Source: Spartinivicinus ruber (GTDB lineage: Bacteria > Pseudomonadota > Gammaproteobacteria > Pseudomonadales > Zooshikellaceae). From it: a stretch of 64,000 nt of DNA. The DNA lies in NCBI RefSeq assembly GCF_011009015.1, contig NZ_CP048878.1:2579001-2643000 (forward strand), written 5' to 3'. Position 1 is the stretch's first letter, and each line of letters opens with the position of its first letter. Of this stretch, positions 34,035 through 42,812 are shown in pieces. The notes beneath the pieces were generated by a model. That model was not told the DNA's origin. It worked only from the letters and a program-made list of their open reading frames with translations, and did not search any database. Position numbers and translations under genes: made by a program.

Positions 34035-34484
34035 TTAAAGCTTTAACTCCATCCGCATAAAGTCAAACTGTTTTTTGTCAGCATAAATCTCTAATGCTTT
34101 ATCGCTCGCTTGTATAGCTTTTTCGTGTTGACCTAGCTTTAGGTAGATTAATGTAATAGCAGCCCAAGCACCATTATTAAATTTATTGATTTCTGTTATT
34201 TGCTTAAATGCTGTGAGAGCCGCTCTATAATCTTGTAACCTAGTATGGCAACCACCTTTGTAATGCAGAATGCTGGTTTCAAGATATCCTCTACCAGCTG
34301 ATTTTAAGTCTATTTGCAGCAATGTATTGGCAAGGTTTAGGGTTTCTTGGATCTTATCTAAGTAATAGAGAGACCGCATTTCTTCATATTTTTCTTTAAT
34401 ATTTTCTGGAGTTGGCTCGAACCCATAGTTGACACTATTTATGGCTTGATCACGGCGTAGGGGGATTATTTTTTTTGAGTCCAT
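34035..34484 (-). CDS. TPR-repeat protein
   Basis: A protein of 149 residues with three tetratricopeptide-type helical pairs: LNLANTLLQIDLKSAG, GGCHTRLQDYRAALTAFKQITEINKF and AAITLIYLKLGQHEKAIQASDKALEIY. No signal peptide. It probably binds another protein; the partner is unknown. It is transcribed against the prophage direction, so it is an accessory insertion within the ghost prophage. Confidence 0.68.
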   Translation of the reverse strand: MDSKKIIPLRRDQAINSVNYGFEPTPENIKEKYEEMRSLYYLDKIQETLNLANTLLQIDLKSAGRGYLETSILHYKGGCHTRLQDYRAALTAFKQITEINKFNNGAWAAITLIYLKLGQHEKAIQASDKALEIYADKKQFDFMRMELKL

Positions 34485-34713
34485 TTTAGTAAAACTCCAG
34501 ATACTGATAATACTTTTGTAAACTATGGAAAATACGTTAATAAATACTGTGTATTGCGCTCCTTATAGCTATCAATCTTGATTATGCTATGACTACGGTT
34601 AAGCGCGTGGGAAATATACATTTTTGGATAAATTTTGAACAGTTGTTTGTTTGAATATGAGAGAAGAGTCACATACTCTTACATAGTTTTTACATTTAAG
34701 TATATGTAAAAAT

Positions 34714-34830
34714 TTTCCCCTAACTCCCCCAAAATGCCCGTAATATCCTACGGGCATGAACAACCAAACTCTTGCACTTAACACCAGACTTAACCCAATT
34801 CTCCAGGCCATCGAAGCCCCGCAGTGGGTG
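34714..34830 (+). pseudogene. Leader module 6 and first codons of a second head-protease gene
   Basis: TTTCCCCTAAC (34714-34724), the stem TGCCCGTA / TACGGGCA (34735-34742, 34749-34756) and the start MNNQTLALNT followed by LNPILQAIEA copy the region 794-920 with a few changes. After CCCCGCAGTGGGTG the homology stops and an inverted IS1-like fragment follows. The stem differs in base pairs from leader 1 (GCCCGCA) yet still pairs, which supports a function for the structure. Confidence 0.8.
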
Positions 34831-34849
34831 TAGTGGTCTAATAGAAACC

Positions 34850-35220
34850 AGCTCCCCAGTCATCTGTACAAAATAATTTAATTCCAAAAGGCTTCAGTAA
34901 TGATTGTAGCTTTATCAAGGCTTCATCCTTGCGAGAGTCGAGTACATACGCTAGTACATCGCCAGATACCGCATCGATGGCATGCCATAGCCAGCGCTGA
35001 TGGGGTTTTCTTCTTTACAAAACTCCACATCTCATCAACTTCAGCTACCAATATTTTTTCCAACTTAACCAGGGCATCACGGGGGTTTTCTAATGGTTCT
35101 AACCGCTCACTATTAATCGTGTGCAGCTCAGTCTCTTTTTTTTAGCGTCTCAATGACTGTATTTCGGCTAATACCCAGGACTCTGGCTATATCCCTTATT
35201 CCGCTTCTATTCACAGTCAT
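34850..35220 (-). mobile_element. Inverted internal fragment of the IS1-like element
   Basis: Read on the minus strand, the sequence repeats the InsA-InsB middle of the copy at 32460 (ATGACTGTGAATAGAAGCGG through AGATGACTGGGGAGCT). Both IS ends are missing. The TGA that interrupts InsB in the other copy is absent at the matching place here, so this fragment derives from a less decayed element. Confidence 0.75.
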
Positions 35221-35292
35221 GTACCAGCTTTACGGGATGTATCTACTTTATTTTAAGTCTATAATACTAATTATTTTAGTTGGTAAATTTCA

Positions 35293-35865
35293 ATGAAATC
35301 AATGGCAGCTGTGCTAATCGTTGTGCTTTTACTAGTTGCTTTCTTGTTTTTGTCAAGAAACTCAGATGAGTTTGATATATCAATTGAGTCTAACAACGAA
35401 TATGTAATTAATAATGATGATTTTAATTTTCGCTATAAGCTAGATGATAGTTATTTAGATATGGAAGGGGTTGGTATATTTTTGCAATATATTGAAAACC
35501 CTATTGATTTTGGAGGTACTTTAATTCGATTAATGTATTTAGAGAATTCTGCGGCTCAACTTCATGAAGAGAAATATGGGGTGGCGGGAGGATGCCCAGC
35601 CCCTTTTCTTAATAAATATGGCAAAGAAAAATGGATATATGCTTCAAGTTTATCTTTGAAAGATCAAATTCTTAGTTTGGAGTTACCAAACTATAACCAA
35701 CCTCAAACGTGGAAAAAAATATCAATACGTGGGAAATGTATTAAAAGCCAGATTAGTGGAAAAGATAAAAGCGATGATGCATCATTAATGCTGTCAGACT
35801 CTCATTTTAAGAATTGTCGCGCTTTCTTAGTGGATAATATAGTTACATACCCTTTTTACAACTAG
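35293..35865 (+). CDS. Membrane-anchored or exported protein of unknown function
   Basis: A protein of 190 residues with an N-terminal hydrophobic anchor (AAVLIVVLLLVAFLFL) and an acidic, mostly beta extracellular part (IESNNEYVINNDDFNFRYKLDDSYLD), with Cys near residues 100, 153 and 175. No family is recognised. AT-rich; it lies between an IS1-like fragment and a gp37 remnant in the ghost prophage, so it is probably retained cargo. Confidence 0.5.
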   Translation: MKSMAAVLIVVLLLVAFLFLSRNSDEFDISIESNNEYVINNDDFNFRYKLDDSYLDMEGVGIFLQYIENPIDFGGTLIRLMYLENSAAQLHEEKYGVAGGCPAPFLNKYGKEKWIYASSLSLKDQILSLELPNYNQPQTWKKISIRGKCIKSQISGKDKSDDASLMLSDSHFKNCRAFLVDNIVTYPFYN

Positions 35866-35897
35866 AAAAGTGGTTTTTTGTATTTTTTGAATAATAA

Positions 35898-36060
35898 TTT
35901 CCCCTAACCCCACCGCTCCTGTTCCCCTATAACAGGAACCATACAAATCAACCACAAGCTTATCCACAGTCATTTACCTGACTTGCGACCCATGCTGGAT
36001 GGCTTACAAATTACCTGCTGTAAATCCAACAATAACCAAGATGAGACCGAACAGTGGGTA
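35898..36060 (+). pseudogene. Leader module 7 and fragment of a gp37 gene
   Basis: TTTCCCCTAAC (35898-35908) and the hairpin GCTCCTGTT / AACAGGAAC copy leader 2, now with a lost pair. The following bases repeat scraps of the gp37 start (ACAGTCATTTACCTGACTT, then TTGCCTGCTGTAAA-like text) with deletions and no open frame. Confidence 0.65.
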
Positions 36061-36181
36061 GGATTATGATAACTGAGTCACAAAATAATTGGTTTAATCT
36101 GTAAATTATGTAGGAGAAACTTGTTGTTTATTATAGAGTGAAAGATGGTGTTTTTATATCATGAGTCTTTATAGTTGTTTT

Positions 36182-36445
36182 ATGATTAAATTATCCGGTG
36201 TATTTACAATTATCTTAACTTTACTCTGCTCTGGTTGCATTAGCATGGATGAGCGAATCTCCAAGCATCGTGATAGATGTCAAAAATATGGTTTTGCCCC
36301 AGGCACTGATGAGTTTGCTCGTTGTGTAGAGAAGGGAGTTACTACGGATGAGAAGCGTTTTCATGATGCCTTTAATAATGAAAAAGTGCGTTGTGAAGAG
36401 GAGTATGAGGGCAATAAAAAAACCACTGAATGTTATAAATACTAA
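36182..36445 (+). CDS. Small lipoprotein with a C..YGF.PGT..FA.C motif
   Basis: A protein of 87 residues starting MIKLSGVFTIILTLLCSGCISMDE, with lipobox LCSGC. An ATG at 36161 would add seven residues before the signal peptide; neither start has a good ribosome binding site. The mature part carries CQKYGFAPGTDEFARCV, a motif seen in many small proteobacterial lipoproteins of unknown role. It ends at a terminator facing the family B lipoprotein gene. Confidence 0.62.
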   Translation: MIKLSGVFTIILTLLCSGCISMDERISKHRDRCQKYGFAPGTDEFARCVEKGVTTDEKRFHDAFNNEKVRCEEEYEGNKKTTECYKY

Positions 36446-36482
36446 TATATAATTGATTCAGTGATTTTGAAAAAATAATTAC

Positions 36483-36518
36483 ACCTGTTTAATCTATAAG
36501 AGTTTAGGTTAAACAGGT
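36483..36518. terminator. Bidirectional hairpin ACCTGTTTAA / TTAAACAGGT
   Basis: A perfect 10-bp stem with a 16-nt loop between two convergent genes. Confidence 0.6.
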
Positions 36519-36530
36519 ATTGATGAGTGG

Positions 36531-37154
36531 TTAATTCAGAATGATATTGTTTACTACTGAATTTAATTCAGACTCATATTGTTTGATGACTGTATTATAG
36601 TTAGTCTTGAAGTCAGTTTTGCAAGAAATACCAGCTTTATATACACCAATAAATATGCTGTTTTTCTTGTTACCAACCGCTCGACTAAACATCTTTCTTA
36701 TATAGCAATTGTTAACAGAGTTACTGTTTTCTTCCACTTTTCCAAAGATGTAAGCAGTATGATACCTATTTCCATCAATTAGAGTTTCTCTTTTTTTGGC
36801 TAGAGCATTGGTATCTGTAAAGTCGTCGATAAATCGGCCATATTGCCCTTCGAGACGACTAAATGTAATTTCAATAACTTTATTTATCTTATTCGAGTTA
36901 TTTGCAGTTTCGACGAACTTAAAATACTCGGTAGTAATATTTGTACCCAAATGACCGCCGCTTTCACCGCCTTTATCATAGTCTTCATACCCTGACTTAG
37001 AATCTTGTTCGTCAAGTTGCCAATTACTAGGTACTTTAAATTTAAGGCTAGGACTTCTTGATGACACAAAATAACCATCTTGAACATTGCGAACAGGAGG
37101 TGCTACACAACCCACTAATAATGAAACTAAAATAACAGTAACTAATGCTTTCAC
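36531..37154 (-). CDS. Lipoprotein of the multi-copy prophage family (member B)
   Basis: A protein of 207 residues: MKALVTVILVSLLVGCVAPPVRNVQDGYFVSSRSPSLKFKVPSNWQL. LVGC is the lipobox. Later blocks VIEITFSRLEGQYG, NRYHTAYIFG, CYIRKMFSRAVGNKKNSIFIGVYKAGISC and YESELNSVVNNIILN align with member A and with both broken copies, and fix two conserved Cys. Function unknown. It is the only intact member in the ghost prophage and has its own promoter region upstream. Confidence 0.72.
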   Translation of the reverse strand: MKALVTVILVSLLVGCVAPPVRNVQDGYFVSSRSPSLKFKVPSNWQLDEQDSKSGYEDYDKGGESGGHLGTNITTEYFKFVETANNSNKINKVIEITFSRLEGQYGRFIDDFTDTNALAKKRETLIDGNRYHTAYIFGKVEENSNSVNNCYIRKMFSRAVGNKKNSIFIGVYKAGISCKTDFKTNYNTVIKQYESELNSVVNNIILN

Positions 37155-37352
37155 TTCAATGCTTCCGTATTGAGTTATATAAAAATTGGCGCGTACAATA
37201 GCAAAAACTGTGTGATCAATCTATACAGTGTGGGAAGAAATAACCTTTGTAGGTAGCTATTTCCTTGAAATTTTTTGTTAAATAAATCTCATTTATTTTG
37301 AGGGTGATCCATTATCAATTAAATAAATAATTAATAGGTTGTATATAAATAA

Positions 37353-37790
37353 TTTCCCCTAACCTCACCGTTCCTGTTTCCCTATAACAGAAGCCATGCA
37401 AATCAACCAATTACTCTCAGCCATTACCCAAACCATTCACAGTCTTACGGGATGTCTCCACCCATGCCGGACGGTTTGACCTGGGTGAAGTCAAACGGAT
37501 TGCCAGCAAGTTGCCTGCTGTAAAAGTCGCCCTGATGGAAGCCCGCGAATTTAAGTCAGTAGAAACCGAGCAGCGGGAACGACTAGTGGCGTTTGTGATG
37601 GTCAGCGACAGCCGTAAATTGCCTAAGGATAAGGCGGCCATCAATATCATTGAAGCCCTTAGCCTATTAATTGCGGAACAACGCTGGGGTGTGGACGGTG
37701 TAGCGGCCAGTGGGATTAAATCCAGTAATTTATTTAGCAGCCAAGCGGATCGGCAGGGTTTAGCGATTTGGGGAGTTACTTGGGTCCTTT
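37353..37790 (+). pseudogene. Leader module 8 and damaged copy of the gp37 gene
   Basis: TTTCCCCTAAC (37353-37363) and a weakened hairpin precede MQINQLLSAITQTIHS at 37396. A deletion after ACAGTC shifts the frame, which recovers as VKVALMEAREF, AFVMVSDSRKLP, AINIIEALSLLIAEQRWG and GLAIWGVTW; the last part is then replaced by the repeat that starts ACTTGGGTCC. The product cannot be full length. Confidence 0.8.
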
Positions 37791-38010
37791 TCTAGCAATT
37801 ATAACTGTCATATAGTTTTAAACTTTATTAATAACTCTCCTACAATAAATATAGGCGATGATGGTCGCGGAATAGGTTATGATGTGGTGTTATGGATTGA
37901 AGAAGCTGTTGTGACCAGACAGTTTATCCCACCTAAAATCAAAGTTCATTCTGCTAATAGCTCGGCGAGGCTTAAGATGGAGGCGGGGATTGGGAATATT
38001 ACTAGGCATA
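37783..38010 (+). pseudogene. C-terminal fragment of a cREC gene, copy 2
   Basis: This copy is open from about 37803 to 38005: INIGDDGRGIGYDVVLWIEEAVV, then PPKIKVHSANSSARLKMEAGIGNI. It is the better preserved twin of 19148-19383 and carries the same upstream 60 bp, but its end diverges after GNIT. It lacks the Asp-containing N-terminal half, a piece of which survives at 40455. Confidence 0.65.
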
Positions 38011-38142
38011 TAGGTTTGTGAAGAGTATATCAATACTAATGTTGTTGCAGTTTTGTGTAAGCTAACGTGTTATCTTGAAGGGAGCCTATAACAGTGGGCT
38101 ATACTGATGATAACAATCAAACCTCAATACAAGGATCTAGAT

Positions 38143-38520
38143 ATGGGAATTGTTGATGCTTTGTTAGGGAATGCGTCTGAAGTTGATGTAAGTAAAGTCC
38201 AAGAAGAGTTAGCGCCTATATTAGCAGATAGTGAAGAAGTCCAACATGTCTACAAACTTATTCGTGATATGTATGTTTTTACTCAAAGAAGATTGATACT
38301 AATTGATAAACAAGGCATTACGGGTAGGAAAACTGAATATCATTCGATTCCGTATAAATCGATCACACACTTTGTAGTCGAAACAGCAGGACATTTTGAC
38401 TTGGATGCAGAACTAAAAATTTGGATATCTAGTACTGAAGAGCCTTTAGTAAAAGAGTTAAAAGGTAGTTCAGATGTTATCGCTGTACAAAAAGCTTTGG
38501 CTACTTTTATGTTTTCGTAA
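38143..38520 (+). CDS. Bacterial PH-domain protein (PF08000 type)
   Basis: A protein of 125 residues from ATG 38143 (MGIVDALLGNASEVDV), with AAGGA at 8 nt; an ATG at 38107 lacks such a site. It reads LADSEEVQHVYKLIRDMYVFTQRRLILIDKQGITGRKTEYHSIPYKSITHFVVETAGHFDLDAELKIW, the full pattern of the bacterial pleckstrin-homology family found in many cytosolic stress-related or phage-borne proteins. It probably binds a protein or lipid. It stands alone in the ghost's cargo zone and ends in a terminator. Confidence 0.82.
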   Translation: MGIVDALLGNASEVDVSKVQEELAPILADSEEVQHVYKLIRDMYVFTQRRLILIDKQGITGRKTEYHSIPYKSITHFVVETAGHFDLDAELKIWISSTEEPLVKELKGSSDVIAVQKALATFMFS

Positions 38521-38525
38521 AATAA

Positions 38526-38543
38526 AGCCCACAGATGTGGGCT
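38526..38543 (+). terminator. Hairpin AGCCCACA / TGTGGGCT
   Basis: A perfect 8-bp stem six bases after the PH-domain stop codon. Confidence 0.65.
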
Positions 38544-38552
38544 AAGAGCTTA

Positions 38553-39697
38553 TACCAATCCTGTTTATTAGCTTGTTAAAACAGCCCAACATCTGGAGCA
38601 CAAGCTTTTAATGTTATTTTTCTTATTCACAAATACATTCCATGCCTCACAACAAGACTCAACAATATCATTGAAATTTTTAAAACAACGATTTGCCAGT
38701 GAATCTTCTCTCAGTTTTTCCCATATCCGCTCTACCGGGTTAAGCTCTGGGGAAACGGGTGGTAAATTTAATAGCGTGATATTCGCAGGTATTTCTAGGC
38801 GATGAGTCGTATGCCATGCCGCTTGATCAACGATAACCAGTCCGTGTCTTCCCTTAGAAATGGCTTTTGAAATTTCTGTTAAGTGCAACCTCATTGCTTC
38901 TGTGTTAGCAATAGGTAATACAAGAGCCACTCCTCTATCTTTAGCAGGACACACAGCGCCAAAGAGATAAGCTGACTCAAACTGTTGTTGCTTTACCACT
39001 CGTGGACGCGTACCTTTCTCTGCCCAAATACGCGTACAGGTATTTTGCTGACCCACTCTGGCTTCATCTTGAAACCAAATATCAACTTTATCTGGAGAAA
39101 CGCATGAGGGAAGTACTTTTAAGGCCTCTTTTTCAAAGTTTTTTTAAATGCTTGCTGTTTATCTGGGCGATGATTAGGATGTTTAGATCTTGATGTAATC
39201 CAAGAAAGTCCTGCTTTATGCAATACTTCATAAATACTACTTAAGCTGTAGTCTATATTAAATTGTTCCAGCAGCAACTGTTGTATGTCTTTACCCTGAA
39301 CTCTACCGCCTTGACGATGGTTTTGTAAGGTAATAACCGCTGCTTTAAATTCATTATATTGTGAAGGACAAAGAAACGGTTTTTTTCCTCTACCGGGTTG
39401 TTCATAAAGTCCTTCAAGGCCATCTCGTCTAAAACGGTTGAGCCAGTCCTGAATGGTATTGTTTGATTTCCTTAATGCTCGTGCTATTTCAGTTTGAGAC
39501 CAACCTGCTTGTAAATGAGCCATCGCTAATAAGCGAAGCCGTGTTCTTGGATGTGGTTCTCTGTTCAGTAAGGCATCAAAGTCGTAGTCATACAATTCAT
39601 CTGGAATAGAAGCAATCCTTGCCATTATTAAATTCCTAGTCAAATTAAGTGAAATACTGTGACCAGGTATTTTACAGATTATTTACCACGATTGGTA
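38553..39697 (-). mobile_element. IS630-family element
   Basis: ATACCAATC near 38553 and GATTGGTAT near 39697 are inverted ends with further weak similarity (TTTATTAGC, GGTAAATAA). The element is flanked by TA, the IS630 target. It contains one transposase in two frames. The exact outer base is uncertain by one or two positions. Confidence 0.72.
38568..39643 (-). CDS. IS630-family transposase in two overlapping frames
   Basis: The first frame (39643-39119) has helix-turn-helix blocks (LQAGWSQTEIARALRKSNNTIQDWLNRF) and QLLLEQFNIDYSLSSIYEVLHKAGLSW. The second (about 39150-38568) carries the catalytic core: IWFQDEARVGQ, LVIVDQAAWHTT and LPPVSPELNPVERIWEKLRE, so D, D and E are present. Frames join by -1 slippage in a run of seven A (TTTAAAAAAAC on the minus strand). 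Start ATG 39625 (MARIASIPDELYDYDF) is also possible. It may be active. Confidence 0.78.
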
Positions 39698-39874
39698 TTA
39701 TTTCTTATTAAGATTATTAAAAAGCAACCCAAAAATAGTTCCAACTATGGCTCCAGCTACAATCCCAGTGATATAAACTCCAGTATCACCATAAGCTTCT
39801 TTACCAGCTATAAAAAAGCCTATGATGCCGCCAAAGATGCTCCAAAATAGGAGTCGGAAAAATGTTTTTTTCAT
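39698..39874 (-). CDS. 58-residue membrane protein
   Basis: Start ATG 39874: MKKTFFRLLFWSIFGGIIGFFIAG, then EAYGDTGVYITGIVAGAIVGTIFGLLFNNLNKK. Two Gly-rich transmembrane helices joined by a short loop. The TAA stop lies exactly at the IS630 boundary, so the element inserted just after or into the end of the gene. No family is recognised. A 177-bp open frame with such clear membrane character is unlikely by chance, but expression is not shown. Confidence 0.5.
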   Translation of the reverse strand: MKKTFFRLLFWSIFGGIIGFFIAGKEAYGDTGVYITGIVAGAIVGTIFGLLFNNLNKK

Positions 39875-39881
39875 TATTCTA

Positions 39882-40459
39882 TTACTTTTGAACCACCTTA
39901 GGCTGTTTGGTCATCATGTGCATAACAAGTTTATCAGCTTCTTGAGGAAAGACTTTTCTTCTTTCACTATCGTGTTTCAACCAGTTTGTTGAGCAGGAAA
40001 CCCCTTTGAGAATTCTTATTGATAATTTATGTTTTTTATTTGGATTAAAAATTTTATCGTAGTTTTTGGATGTATAACAGAAAAAGCTATCCTTACCATT
40101 ATTTTTAATTTATTAACCAAGCCTTTTGAAAAATTATTAAGTGATACTAGATTGAAGCTTGTTTGGTAATACTCATTACCAATATATTCTTTTTTTAAAT
40201 CGTAAAAACTTTTTTTATCAGCATCCATATAAAGCCAAATTGAGTTGCCTGCAGTGTATTTGAAGGCCAAACTAATAATATAATCTACTTGATTAAGACC
40301 ATTAGTTTTGTATAACACATGATGTGAGCTTTTAGTCATTGAACCACTGAAACCACTTTTGTACTCTAAAAATTTTCTTTTTGATGAGCTATTTAAATAC
40401 TCCCATCCTTCCGGCAACGTAAACTCCATGCTTGGATTATAAGACTATCCACTTATGAA
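39882..40459 (-). pseudogene. Broken copy of the multi-copy lipoprotein family (member C)
   Basis: Read on the minus strand: FISG, stop (TAG), SYNPSMEFTLPEGWEYL, then YYQTSFNLVSLNN, a frameshift in an A-rich stretch near 40105, and DSFFCYTSK, LSIRILKGVSC and a tail ending KQPKVVQK at TAA 39882. It lines up with members A and B, but the signal peptide and lipobox are missing, replaced by a cREC fragment. One nonsense codon, one frameshift and the lost front make it a pseudogene. Confidence 0.78.
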
Positions 40460-40585
40460 AGTCTACTTAGACGACGAATGCACTCCACCTGAAGACTGGA
40501 TTCTACTCTGTTGGCCCGATGAGGCTATTGAGTTATTGAAAACGTGAGCTAGGTATTGATCATGATTTAGGCAGTGATGTGGTTT
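40455..40585 (+). pseudogene. N-terminal fragment of a cREC gene
   Basis: MKVYLDDECTPPEDWILLCWPDEAIELLKT, then a TGA and, in another frame, IDHDLGSD. This is the front half of a cyclic-phosphate receiver protein, with the paired Asp of the receiver fold. The back half is missing here; unlinked back halves survive at 19148 and 37783. Between 40586 and 40676 only coding-like scraps without a start are seen. Confidence 0.68.
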
Positions 40586-40676
40586 GCTTTCATGGTTGAG
40601 AAAAGTGATGCCAATATAAAAGTAGTTATTTTGACTTAGATATCTCTTGTCAAGGCATCACTTATGAAGGAGCTAC

Positions 40677-41243
40677 TTAGCTAAGTGAGGTCGATGATCT
40701 GATTGCAGCTGCTAGTATTAGAGGCAGTGATAGTAATAATAAGCTAGAAGGTGCTATTACATTAACTGGATCATCATTTCTATAATATAGAGACAAGTGA
40801 GATAAGCCTGATTTTGTCCACTGGTAGTTAAAGTAACCATCATTAATATCAGTGTTTTCAATTAAGTATGCTGCAAAAGCATTACCTGCTTTTAGCACTA
40901 CTAAAATATCATCAAAAATATTCAATGCTCCAGGGTTAACTGACCAATCACCAGAGGTTGATGTAGCTTTGTGTACTTGCAAGCCAATATCAGCGCCTTC
41001 TAAGCCTCCAGGGGTATCTTCTTTTGCCAGAAAACTCCATTCTCCACCAAAGATGCTTAGGTCGTTAACAGTTAAAGTTGGGTTAATTTGGTCATTTGCC
41101 GGTTTCCAAGCACCTGAACACGCTGTACTATGCTCAACCTCTGTATTGGAACAGTTATTTAAATTAACTGGTGTTGCTTGACTTAGTTGACTTATAAAAA
41201 AGCAACTAATCCACAGTGTAAATTGTATTAGATTTTGTTTCAT
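40677..41243 (-). CDS. Secreted protein with degenerate PEP-CTERM-like C-terminus
   Basis: A protein of 188 residues from ATG 41243 (MKQNLIQFTLWISCFFISQLSQA), a signal peptide. The body has two Cys-containing N-terminal blocks and LSIFGGEWSFLAKEDTPGG, IGLQVHKATSTSGDWSVNPGALN, DDILVVLKAGNAFAAYLI. The C-terminus is V-IAPSS followed by a hydrophobic helix and a basic end, which resembles PEP-CTERM sorting signals (V-PEPSSL) with the PEP changed. It should be exported and processed at the envelope if an exosortase exists. The upstream 41265-41571 gap shows nothing but AT-rich sequence. Confidence 0.68.
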   Translation of the reverse strand: MKQNLIQFTLWISCFFISQLSQATPVNLNNCSNTEVEHSTACSGAWKPANDQINPTLTVNDLSIFGGEWSFLAKEDTPGGLEGADIGLQVHKATSTSGDWSVNPGALNIFDDILVVLKAGNAFAAYLIENTDINDGYFNYQWTKSGLSHLSLYYRNDDPVNVIAPSSLLLLSLPLILAAAIRSSTSLS

Positions 41244-41264
41244 CTTTTTAAGTCTCCGACACAT

Positions 41265-41571
41265 TGATATGCAAGTTGAAACTGAAATTTAACAACTTTT
41301 TAAGCAAAAAAAGTTTATAAGTCTACATACTAGTTGTTTTTTATTTTTCTTTATTATTAAACGCATGACATTATGTTTTTCCTGATATTTATTCGCAAAA
41401 ATATGCTAGTGTAAGTTGCAAACAATAAGTGATGTGAGTTGATATTCCATTTTATTGGCATGTTGATTTAATAATTAATAAAGAATTATGAGGAAACAGA
41501 AAATTGCACTTCTTAGATTCATTGCATTGGACTATTTGCTAAACTTCTGTTTAATTTAAGGTTTATGCAAA
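41265..41571. other. Intergenic region, 307 bp, AT-rich
   Basis: No open frame of note. It must hold the promoter of the PEP-CTERM-like gene on the minus strand and the old upstream region of the ghost U gene on the + strand; no clear -35/-10 pair stands out. Confidence 0.4.
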
Positions 41572-42040
41572 TTTACCCCTAACCGTTCTTATGTTTAAAG
41601 TTAAAAATCAGGCATAGCTACCCAGGAGACTGCTATGCCACAACCCATGCTAATCCTCACCAACGCCCAACAGCAAATCCGCTATTTTAGCTGCAATACG
41701 GCTGCTTACCAAACACACAACTGTTCTACCCAGTACCGTTGGGCAAAACACGACCGGATTAGTACCGATCCTGCCTTCCAATTTATAGGCCTTGGTGAAG
41801 ATAGCTTGAAGTTAGATGGGGTGATTTAACCAGAGTATCGAGGTGGCCTTAAGCAAATGGAGTCACTCAGGTAAGAAGCAGGGAAGGGCAGATCATTTTT
41901 ACTAATCGAAGGGTCTGGGTTGGTATTTGGTCAGTACGTCATTGAATCCATTGATGAGGATCAAGAGTATTTTTTAGTCGATGGTCAACCACAGAAAATT
42001 ACCTTTCGTTTAACGCTGAAAAAATACGGTGATGACCTAG
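41572..42040 (+). pseudogene. Leader module 9 and decayed gene U of the ghost prophage
   Basis: TTTACCCCTAAC at 41572, the stem GGCATAGC / GCTATGCC and CAGGAG in the loop copy leader 4. The gene starts at 41635 and follows the intact U closely but has TAA codons where U has TAT (near 41827) and CAG (near 41875). The IS5-family element at 42041 removes the end. Confidence 0.85.
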
Positions 42041-42812
42041 GGCCTGTTAACACTAATTAGTTTGTCGACGATAAGTGCAAAGTGAATAAAAAAGCGAAAA
42101 ACAGTGTCTAATTTTTCAAATCGAGAGAATATACGTCTAAAGCCTTTTAGCCTACGAAATAAGCGTTCAACTTCATTACGTTTCTTGTACATTTCACGAT
42201 CATACTTCCAAGGTGATAACCGATTACTTTTTGGCGGAACCACAGGCTCCATATTTAAATCAAATACGAGTTGCCTGGTTTCGTCACCTTCGTAGGCTTT
42301 ATCCATAATGACGTGCGCACCTTCCCAGCCACAGTTTTCAAGCCTCTTTAATAGCTTTCTACCTTCCGGTGCATCACCTGCTTGACCTGGAGATAATGAA
42401 AAAGTGACCGCCGTTTGATCATCTGCTGCTACCAGGTGAATTTTAGTTGACCATCCTCCTCTTGATTTACCAATCGCTTGTGGACCGTTTTTTTTAACGC
42501 GCCTGTACCATCAGGATGAACTTGTATGATTGTGCTATCGAGCGACACAAGATCAACCTGGATATTGATGACATCAGCTTCTTGTAATACAGAAAAAACA
42601 TCATCTAAAACACCTTTTTTGGCCCATCGATTAACGCGTGTATAAATGCTGTGCCAGTTGCCAAAATATTTCGGTAACCCTCGCCACTTACACCCATGCT
42701 CGGCAACATAGAGAACGGCGTTGAGTACTTGTATATTCGATAGTTTTACATTGCCGCGCTGAACAGGCAGCAAGTGTTCGATCATTTTAAATTGTTGTGT
42801 TGTAATCTCCAT
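42037..42812 (-). CDS. IS5-family (IS427 group) transposase, two frames joined by frameshift
   Basis: OrfA (42812-42429) has LLPVQRGNVKLSNIQVLNAVLYVAEHGCKWRGLPKYFGNWHSIYTRVNRW and VDLVSLDSTIIQVH with the first catalytic Asp. OrfB continues in the -1 frame after an eight-A run (KNGPQAIGKSRGGWSTKIHLVAAD), with LSPGQAGDAPEG, VIMDKAYEGDETR (second Asp) and KKRNEVERLFRRLKGFRR (Glu). The stop TAG is formed with the flanking target bases. The A-run is the usual frameshift signal of this group; the element looks intact. Confidence 0.85.

Noticed and set aside
39659-39850. Plus-strand frame of 63 residues at the IS630 right end
   Set aside because: Low-complexity Ser/Asn text, and it lies opposite a better membrane-protein frame on the minus strand.
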